DNA of 64,000 bases, taken from CAZTTH01 sp964615975. Lineage in GTDB: Bacteria; Verrucomicrobiota; Lentisphaeria; JABSQK01; JAJFLO01. Both the position numbers and the translations under genes were made by a program. This document shows positions 56,723-64,000 of the stretch, one piece after another (the first letter of the stretch is position 1; every line of letters starts with the position of its first letter). Under the pieces are notes generated by a model, which was given only the letters and a program-made list of their open reading frames with translations, was not told where the DNA came from and ran no database searches. The stretch is taken from positions 47,519 through 111,518 of the forward strand of contig CAZTTH010000005.1 in the NCBI GenBank assembly GCA_964615975.1. Direction: 5' to 3'.

Positions 56723-57760
56723 AACGACCGTCGACTATGATAAAAGCCAATTGACCGCCAAAACACCACACCAACACTGGATATAACTTATAAAATAAAA
56801 CCCAATCCTGAAACCTCCGACACAGACACTCAGAAAGTGCCCCCATCACACATTCCAACATTGGGTTGACAAACTCATGTAAAATCAAAAGCAAGATTTC
56901 CAATCACATCATGCACTTTATCCTCTGCATGATGAGATAGCTTTGATTGATCTATTTTACTTGAGAGCAAATAACTTCAGTTTGAATTTTCGATTTACAA
57001 TTACGAAAAATCTAATTGTTTTTTAATAATAAGCCAATTCATTATTTCTTTTAGCAAGAGAATTGCCAATGACATACAAAATTTCAGTTTTGAGGTGAGA
57101 TTTTTTTCTCCGACGAACAAATAGGGGAGGTTCGATAATAAATATCAACAATGCTTTTGTCAATCTTAGTTGACAGATGTCAGATTTTATTTCGCGGTAC
57201 AACTATCCGTCAATACTTGTTGTCTTTTCTGGACAAAATTATACTTTTCACGGTCATAAACTGCACTTCTCAATCGTCCCTATGGGACTAATGGTTTCCA
57301 GCATCTCGGACCCGCCAATGGATTGGCGGGCTATTGTCAATCATCCCATTCGGGATGAACCGCTAGTAACCCAGCGATTCATCGCTGGGAATAAAGAATT
57401 ATACGACAAAAGTCCCAGCGGGACGACCGAAAATTGAATCAGTGTTTCGCGAGGATGTCATACCATAAAAAGTGAAGTTTATAACCACGCGAAGTATGTA
57501 AACCATTAACCCCGGATAGTGGGGAAAAGCGCGGCTGTAGACCAATTCCAGTAAAACCAGGAATTCGGGTGAAAATCATCAATCATAACCTGACCCGGGC
57601 AGTCATGCACACCTCAACCGGAAGCAGTAAAAGACGCTTACGCGCCGGAGAAAAGCCTTGGGCCAAAAAAATTTTATTTTAAGTTTTTTCACATTTCAAA
57701 TCTCACAACATAACGGTTACATTGGGTTGAAAACCTCCCGAAATTCACCTACGGTTAAAA
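56723..57760. other. Long intergenic region between giant gene and ftsB-like gene
   Basis: About 1 kb is divergent between the two genes. The first part (to about 57170) is AT-rich and probably holds the giant gene promoter; no strong ribosome site precedes its ATG. The middle is a palindrome cluster (57276-57424). The last part (about 57500-57680) is more GC-rich with short inverted repeats, for example AATTCC/GGAATT near 57544-57565, and could be a leader RNA, but it matches no RNA class I know. Confidence 0.5.
57276..57424. repeat. Composite intergenic palindrome cluster, copy 1
   Basis: Five perfect inverted repeats lie within 149 bp: GTCCC-tat-GGGAC (57276-57288), a 9-bp stem CCCGCCAAT (57311-57330), a 7-bp stem TCATCCC (57341-57358), a 9-bp stem CCCAGCGAT (57370-57389) and GTCCC-agc-GGGAC (57412-57424). 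A short open frame over it has no sign of being a gene. Confidence 0.88.
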
Positions 57761-58120
57761 ATGAAAACGAACGCAAATGATCCCGCGCCATCATCCGGAT
57801 TCAAAAAGAAAGAAACGATGATCATGAATTACAGAAATTACCTGATTTTAGCCATAATCGGCGCCACCCTGGTATGGGCCGCACACATGACGATTCCCGC
57901 TTATAATGAGTATAAGAAAACCAAGAGCAAACTTGCTGAAGTCGATACCCTGATCCTGAGTCAACAGCGTGAAAACGAAGAATTGCGGGAGTTGAATTAT
58001 AAACTGCAGAATGATCCGCGCTCAATCGAGCGTGTCGCCCGGGAGAAATTCAAAATGAGCAAACCGGGTGAAATGATCTACGATTTTGATAATTCAACTC
58101 CCGCCAATCCCGCGAAATAG
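57761..58120 (+). CDS. FtsB/DivIC-like septum formation initiator
   Basis: This is a 119-residue bitopic membrane protein with one transmembrane segment (about residues 27-45), then a coiled coil (about 47-85) and the family C-terminus NDPRSIERVAREKFKMSKPGE. FtsB/DivIC proteins link FtsQ/DivIB and FtsL in the divisome and act outside the cytoplasmic membrane. The short cytoplasmic N-terminus depends on the start chosen: ATG codons also occur at residues 20 and 22, and a start there would be closer to the usual family length. No strong ribosome site decides between them. It precedes ahcY by 255 bp on the same strand. Confidence 0.85.
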   Translation: MKTNANDPAPSSGFKKKETMIMNYRNYLILAIIGATLVWAAHMTIPAYNEYKKTKSKLAEVDTLILSQQRENEELRELNYKLQNDPRSIERVAREKFKMSKPGEMIYDFDNSTPANPAK

Positions 58121-58375
58121 TGCTTGATCGAATCGGGTTCATGGATGAATGCAATCTAGGAACCATCTCTTGAAGGCGATCAGCATTTGAAGCTGAAATA
58201 ATCACCGTCAGGAGATGGATTCCGCATTGGGAAGTACAATCAACACCGTTTTCGAACACCGACTTTAGCTGAAACTATTCAACGAAGTTTTTTGACGAAA
58301 TTTTTCACCTTGTAAATCAGAAAATTCTGTTTTACATCCTCATTAATTCTTATTTTTATATTGGGAGATTGACTT
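58121..58375 (+). other. ahcY leader region with possible hairpin
   Basis: A 7-bp inverted repeat CCATCTC/GAGATGG (58163-58218) encloses a second small stem TCAGC/GCTGA (58180-58196). It could be a structured leader, but it lacks the conserved GAGGAGCGCTGC-type core of the S-adenosylhomocysteine riboswitch. The second half is AT-rich. Confidence 0.3.
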
Positions 58376-59797
<1,422 letters not shown>

Positions 59798-59821
59798 AAT
59801 TTTAAATCACAAGGAATGAAA

Positions 59822-60814
59822 ATGCGCAAAAAAACGATTCGCGTGGCAGTAACCGGCGGCGCCGGTCAAATTTGTTATAACCTGTTATTTACCATCGCAT
59901 CCGGCCAATTGTTCGGAGCGGACCAGCCAGTGGCATTGCAGATTCTGGAGTTACCGGTAGCCATGAAAGCGTTGGAAGGGGTGGTGATGGAATTGCATGA
60001 CTGTGCCTACCCCACCCTCGCTGATATCGTCATCAGCGACAGCGCGGCCACAGTGATGAAGGAGGTGAACTGGGCCTTGCTGGTTGGCGCCAAACCGCGC
60101 GGGCCGGGAATGGAACGCGGCGATCTGATCCGGGAAAACGGGCCAATTTTCACCGCCATCGGCAAAGCCTTGAATGACCATGCGGCTGCCGATGTCAGAA
60201 TCCTCACCGTCGGCAATCCCTGTAATACCAACTGTCTGATCACCATGCATAACGCTCCTGATATCCCGCGGCAACGCTTCCATGCCATGACCCGGCTCGA
60301 TCAAAATCGCGCGGTCAGCTTTCTCGCGCAAAAGGCAAATGTGCCGGTTAGTGCCGTCAAGAACATGATTATCTGGGGGAATCATTCGGCCAATCAGGTG
60401 CCCGACTACCACAATGTCCAGATCAATGACCAGCCCGCCACTACAATTATCAATGACCTCGCTTATCTGCGCGGTGAATTCACAGATGCGGTGGCCAAAC
60501 GCGGCGCCGCGGTCATTGCCGCGCGCGGGAAATCCTCGGCCGCTTCCGCCGCTTCCGCCGCCGTTGACGCCGTCGCATCCCTGATAAAACCCACTGCCGC
60601 GGGCAATTCATTCAGTTCCGGGGTCATCAGCGATGGCAATCCCTATGGCATTCCCGATGGACTGATCTTTTCCTTTCCCTGCCGCTCATCCGGGAATGGC
60701 GATTTCACCGTGGTAGCAGGATTACAATGGGATGATTACCTGAAGGAGAAGATCAAGAAAACCACCGCCGAACTGGTGGAAGAACGCGACGTGGTAAAAT
60801 CCCTGCTTAAATAA
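59822..60814 (+). CDS. mdh: Malate dehydrogenase
   Basis: It interconverts malate and oxaloacetate with NAD in the citric acid cycle. This 330-residue enzyme belongs to the cytosolic/bacterial MDH group, with the nucleotide loop TGGAGQI near the N-terminus (TGAAGQI is the commoner form), ILELPVAMKALEGVVMELHDCA, GAKPRGPGMERGDL and GNPCNTN. The catalytic His is in WGNHSANQVPDYHN, near residue 188. The frame also starts at ATG 59816, but AAGGA (59811-59815) touches that codon; it lies 6 bases before the ATG at 59822, which I prefer. A strong terminator overlaps the stop codon. Confidence 0.96.
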   Translation: MRKKTIRVAVTGGAGQICYNLLFTIASGQLFGADQPVALQILELPVAMKALEGVVMELHDCAYPTLADIVISDSAATVMKEVNWALLVGAKPRGPGMERGDLIRENGPIFTAIGKALNDHAAADVRILTVGNPCNTNCLITMHNAPDIPRQRFHAMTRLDQNRAVSFLAQKANVPVSAVKNMIIWGNHSANQVPDYHNVQINDQPATTIINDLAYLRGEFTDAVAKRGAAVIAARGKSSAASAASAAVDAVASLIKPTAAGNSFSSGVISDGNPYGIPDGLIFSFPCRSSGNGDFTVVAGLQWDDYLKEKIKKTTAELVEERDVVKSLLK

Positions 60815-60840
60815 AAACCGCTTGAACGCGGTTTTTATTT
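60809..60840 (+). terminator. Rho-independent terminator after mdh
   Basis: A perfect 13-bp inverted repeat (60809-60821 with 60828-60840) has a 6-base loop TTGAAC. The GC-rich core CCGC/GCGG is followed by a T-run, and the A-rich left arm could also serve a leftward transcript. It includes the mdh stop codon. Confidence 0.92.
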
Positions 60841-61125
60841 AATGTCGCGTGAACGTTTCGTCGAAATTGGAGAATTACCACTTGCAAGTGAAACTAGATG
60901 AATCACTGGGTTATGCTCATAGTGTCCCGTGAGGGACGAAGCGAACTTAGCCCACCCATTTGATTGGTGGGTACTAGATTATGACTGCGAGACAGTCCCA
61001 TCGGGACGGCTGAACGGGTTCACTGAATATTTACCTAAACCTTTTCGTGAGCAAATGATCACCAGTAATGAGTTCTGGAAATAATCTTCCCGCTTTTAGT
61101 GAAGCAGTTCTTGCCCATTCATAAT
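60815..61125. other. Convergent intergenic region with palindrome cluster
   Basis: About 310 bp lie between mdh and the leftward antiporter gene. They hold a second palindrome cluster and no gene. No separate terminator for the antiporter gene was noticed. Confidence 0.5.
60924..61007. repeat. Composite intergenic palindrome cluster, copy 2
   Basis: It has the same order of parts as the cluster at 57276-57424: GTCCC-gtga-GGGAC (60924-60937), an imperfect stem CCCACC...GGTGGG (60951-60971), and GTCCC-atc-GGGAC (60995-61007). It is shorter, lacking two of the inner stems. Confidence 0.8.
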
Positions 61126-63444
61126 TCATCGCTCGCCAGTGGATTCCTCCGGCAGCCGCCGCCTTTTGGCATTCAGTATCAACTCGCGCATATCCTCTGT
61201 TCCCGCGGCGGTTAACCATTTGGTCTCAAACTGAGCTGTTTGCGCGATTTGCGCGATGGCGGAGAGCGCACGCAAATGAAAGTTGCGCTGATCAGGACTG
61301 CTGACCATGACAAAGATTATCCGGGCGCGGTCCTGATTATGATTGAAAATAATCCCTTCACGGCAGCGCACGATCAACAGGGTAAAATGACCATTGCCCG
61401 CGACCCGAATGTGGGGAATCGCGATCCCATAACCCAAAAAGGTGGCACTCTCCATTTCCCGCTCCATGAATTCGGCAATCAGTTTTTCGCGATCGAAATG
61501 GGTGACCTGAACCAGCTTATCGGCAATCCGGTCAAAAAAATCTTCGAGAGACATGGCATTATTAAAATCAAGGAATTCGCAATCCTGGACAAGCATGTCG
61601 AAACGATCGGTTTCGGGCATTGGATCATCATGCATTTGCACGACTTGTATGGTGTCATTCGCCTGGAGCGGCCGATGGTTGACAAACGGGATGATCTGAT
61701 CACCATGAGTTATGGTCAAATTTAATCTGACCCGGCCGCTGTCATCATTGTTGAAGGAACTGGAATTGTCCGGATTGACCACCATCAGATCTTCCAATGC
61801 ATAGCGCTGATGCGCGATGCGAACCTCGATGTCGTCCCAATCAACCGGCACACCAAATAGCAGATGAATTTTTGCTTTCTCCATCTGGCTGGCGTATTCC
61901 TTGAAGTTGTCTTCAGGGAGCAAAACATAATTATCGGAAATCATGAAGTTATCGCGGGCAAACTGGGTGGCGGCGAGATTGATTTCGCTGTTGGGTGTAA
62001 TCGCCACCGTGGCCTGGATGCCTTCCGCGCCCAGCGAATGGAGCAGGTCTTCGTCAAGCACATTCCCACTATGCGCGACCAGCCCCACCTTGCGCGCGGC
62101 CGCGCAGTGCTCCTTGTTGCGATCAATCATGATCACCGGCGACATTTGTGATAGTTTCCTAGCCAGCAAACGTGCCAATGGCCCGGCGCCAAAAAACAGG
62201 TAGCCATCGCGTTTGCAAATGGCGACCAAGTCGTTATGACGGCGCAGCCACTCTACACATAGCTTGAGGGTGAATGGCACCAAGGCAGTGGTGAAGATGG
62301 CGGTAAACACCAGAATCGAAAACAATTCGGCATTGATCAACCCTTTATGGTAGCCGATTTCGGCAATGATAATTTCGACCGCGCCGCGCCCATTCATGCC
62401 GCAACCGATGGTGAATCCTTCGCGCCAGCTCCCCTTTGATGGCAGATAAAACAGCATGGTGCCGAGAATTTTGCCGATGATCGCCGCCAGCACCACCGCG
62501 ATCAGCAAATCGGGTTTGTGCTGGAAGACAGAAAAGGAAAATTCGAAACCGGCGGTGATAAAAAAGATCGGCGCCAGAAAACCGACGGAGAGTTGATGGA
62601 CCGTTTTGGTTAAGGAATTGAATTGCGTCCGATCAGAAATACAGCGCCGCATGAATATTCCCGCGACGAACGCCCCGATGATGTTATGCAATCCCAGCAT
62701 GTGCGCCAGTTCACCGAATAACAACGCGATCGCCAACGCCAGCATCACATTCGAATGGATATTGATCAGCCCCCAACGCGTCGCGAATTTATTAATCAGC
62801 GGGAAAATTTTTATCCCGGTAAAGATCGCGACCAGAAAAAAGACCAGTGCCTTCACCGTCACCGCCAGCAGCACCGTGGTATTGATTTCATTCGATTCGC
62901 TGAAACCCATGATCCCGGAGAATACCACCAACGCCGCCGTATCCGCCAGCAATGCTCCTGCCATCATCACCATGGCAATCCGGGTGTTGAGCAAGCCCAG
63001 ATCGATTAAGATCCGGGATTTGGTTGCCAGGGATGTCACCGCCACCGCGATCCCGACAAAGAGCCCGCCGATGATCGCCGCCTGTTTGCCATTGGCCATG
63101 GCGAGGATATAGGGTTCGCCGATCAGATAATGGTAGGTAATAAAAAAACCCGCCGCGAATGGGACCACAAAACCGCCGACTGCCGCCAGCACCGCCGGTT
63201 TCGAGGCCTTGAGCAAATCAGCGGGATCGATTTCCATGCCGATATAAAACATCATCACGAAGATCCCGACCTCCGCGAGTTTATATAAGCCGTCGTCCAT
63301 CGGCAGCCACCCCAGGAGCGGCGGGCCCAGCAGAATACCGGCCATCAATTCTCCCAGCATCGCGGGATAACCGATGCGAGAACTGATCACTCCCGCGCAC
63401 CAGGCAACCGCGAGGACAATCAAAAGTTTGGCCATGAAATCCAT
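61126..63444 (-). CDS. CPA2-type cation/proton antiporter fused to TrkA-N and PTS EIIA domains
   Basis: This 772-residue protein combines three parts. Residues about 1-400 form a Na+/H+ or K+/H+ exchanger domain with some twelve hydrophobic segments, including the GYPAMLGELMAGILLGP N-terminus typical of CPA2 proteins and GCGMNGRGAVEIII. Residues about 410-540 are a TrkA-N (RCK) NAD-binding domain with FGAGPLARLLA, followed by a TrkA-C-like part (about 555-620). Residues about 630-755 are a PTS EIIA (nitrogen-type) domain, with the phosphorylatable His at 678 in GIAIPHIRV. It should exchange monovalent cations for protons across the inner membrane, gated by nucleotide binding and perhaps by phosphorylation. 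No PTS EI or HPr gene is nearby. The ATG at 63444 has only a weak GAGAG site; an ATG three codons later is possible. Confidence 0.9.
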   Translation of the reverse strand: MDFMAKLLIVLAVAWCAGVISSRIGYPAMLGELMAGILLGPPLLGWLPMDDGLYKLAEVGIFVMMFYIGMEIDPADLLKASKPAVLAAVGGFVVPFAAGFFITYHYLIGEPYILAMANGKQAAIIGGLFVGIAVAVTSLATKSRILIDLGLLNTRIAMVMMAGALLADTAALVVFSGIMGFSESNEINTTVLLAVTVKALVFFLVAIFTGIKIFPLINKFATRWGLINIHSNVMLALAIALLFGELAHMLGLHNIIGAFVAGIFMRRCISDRTQFNSLTKTVHQLSVGFLAPIFFITAGFEFSFSVFQHKPDLLIAVVLAAIIGKILGTMLFYLPSKGSWREGFTIGCGMNGRGAVEIIIAEIGYHKGLINAELFSILVFTAIFTTALVPFTLKLCVEWLRRHNDLVAICKRDGYLFFGAGPLARLLARKLSQMSPVIMIDRNKEHCAAARKVGLVAHSGNVLDEDLLHSLGAEGIQATVAITPNSEINLAATQFARDNFMISDNYVLLPEDNFKEYASQMEKAKIHLLFGVPVDWDDIEVRIAHQRYALEDLMVVNPDNSSSFNNDDSGRVRLNLTITHGDQIIPFVNHRPLQANDTIQVVQMHDDPMPETDRFDMLVQDCEFLDFNNAMSLEDFFDRIADKLVQVTHFDREKLIAEFMEREMESATFLGYGIAIPHIRVAGNGHFTLLIVRCREGIIFNHNQDRARIIFVMVSSPDQRNFHLRALSAIAQIAQTAQFETKWLTAAGTEDMRELILNAKRRRLPEESTGER

Positions 63445-64000
63445 AGGGGGCTCTCTTCTCTATTAATTATTCACCAATACAGGATTGGGCAATTTAATTG
63501 AACCTGCGGACGATCGAAGACTTGCTCGCCAATTCGTTTATCAGGTATGCGAAAATAAATGGTGGAATCTATCGCAATTTTTCCGCCTGTCCATGAAACA
63601 ACCAGATCATTCCCGCGTTTGCAGCAGTCCCGCTCATTGAAATTTTCCGGGGATATGCTCAGGACATTGGCATGAAACGGAGTGGAGATATTGGATTCAG
63701 AAACAATGCGGGATTGTGATCAGTGCAATTGGGATCACACCGATTGCTTACATGATTCATAATCAGATTTATCATCTGCGTAAATCCTAAGTCAGTCTTA
63801 AGATTTGCAAGACAGGGCTGGAGTTTTTTTGCCCGCTAATCACGCGAATCACACGAATTTTTAAAAAAGTCGAGGGCAAGAGAATTTATTGGCTTGTAGG
63901 CCGTCATGATTGAATCATCGCTTTCTTTCCTTTTTCATTCGCGTCATTGGCGTCATTCGCGGGCTGATCTGCTTTCTGGTTATTTTTTAGCGGTAATCAC
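63445..64000. other. Intergenic region to right edge
   Basis: No gene was recognised in these 556 bp. It holds the promoter side of the antiporter gene and an inverted-repeat element near the edge. Confidence 0.5.
63831..63964. repeat. 134-bp element with ~34-bp imperfect terminal inverted repeats
   Basis: The left arm begins GCCCGCTAATCACGCGAATC and the reverse complement of the right arm begins GCCCGCGAATGACGCCAATG. Both go on to a further CGAAT and an A/T tract. The arms are built from a CGAATnAC repeat of about 9 bp. It resembles a small non-coding mobile or extragenic palindromic element. Confidence 0.7.

Noticed and set aside
56706..56903. 65-codon minus-strand frame overlapping the start of the giant gene
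   Set aside because: Out of frame with it, no ribosome site and no recognisable product; it could at most be a leader peptide.
57177..57437. 86-codon plus-strand open frame
   Set aside because: It lies over the palindrome cluster 57276-57424 and its amino acids simply reflect the repeated stems; there is no ribosome site or recognisable product.
58121..58375. S-adenosylhomocysteine riboswitch upstream of ahcY
   Set aside because: The conserved core sequence is missing; only a weak 7-bp hairpin is present.

Overview
The window reads as chromosomal DNA from a Gram-negative bacterium. A CMP-KDO synthetase implies lipopolysaccharide, and the GC content is moderate. Several gene types recall the Planctomycetes/Verrucomicrobia/Lentisphaerae group or deep candidate phyla: a giant LEPR-XLL-type surface protein, an M6 protease carrying NHL repeats and a Trp-rich C-terminus, and palindromic intergenic repeats. 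This placement is inference; no rRNA gene is present to fix it. No tRNA, rRNA or CRISPR array was seen.

Layout. 1-819 (minus) holds the 5' part of a CofD/YvcK-like gene running off the left edge. 1080-3003 (plus) is an AT-rich, probably acquired type II restriction-modification pair. 3071-5567 (minus) carries kdsB, a ThiO-like oxidase and a small CxxC thioredoxin-fold protein. 5874-7724 (plus) is an ABC-F ATPase. 7856-15671 (minus) is a long same-strand run: an FtsW/RodA protein behind recA, a Fic AMPylase, a DUF899 protein, a 5'-truncated PhnB/VOC gene, a SnoaL-like protein, katG and a small exported protein. A 100-N scaffold gap follows, flanked on both sides by the same 55-bp sequence, so it is probably an artefact. 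Next are a lipoprotein (plus) and a 1,746-residue secreted M6-like metalloprotease (minus).

The centre is one uninterrupted 33.7-kb minus-strand frame (22997-56722, 11,241 codons), over half of the window. It encodes a roughly 1.1-MDa LEPR-XLL protein. In protein order this has four tandem modules of about 475 residues, a long amphipathic beta-rich stretch with a recurring NTT signature, beta-helix repeats, two non-repetitive islands, two RTX nonapeptide blocks at about 82-86 % of the length, and a C-terminal beta-helix. A region of about 500 residues is duplicated 15 kb apart. A 63-bp double-hairpin element of intergenic type sits in frame near the N-terminus.

The right flank is housekeeping: an FtsB/DivIC-like protein, ahcY, mdh with a clear terminator, and a CPA2 antiporter fused to TrkA-N and PTS EIIA domains. 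Two composite palindrome clusters and a 134-bp inverted-repeat element lie in the intergenic DNA there. The most interesting locus is the giant protein with its neighbouring secreted protease: a candidate surface or adhesion system whose secretion machinery is not in the window.
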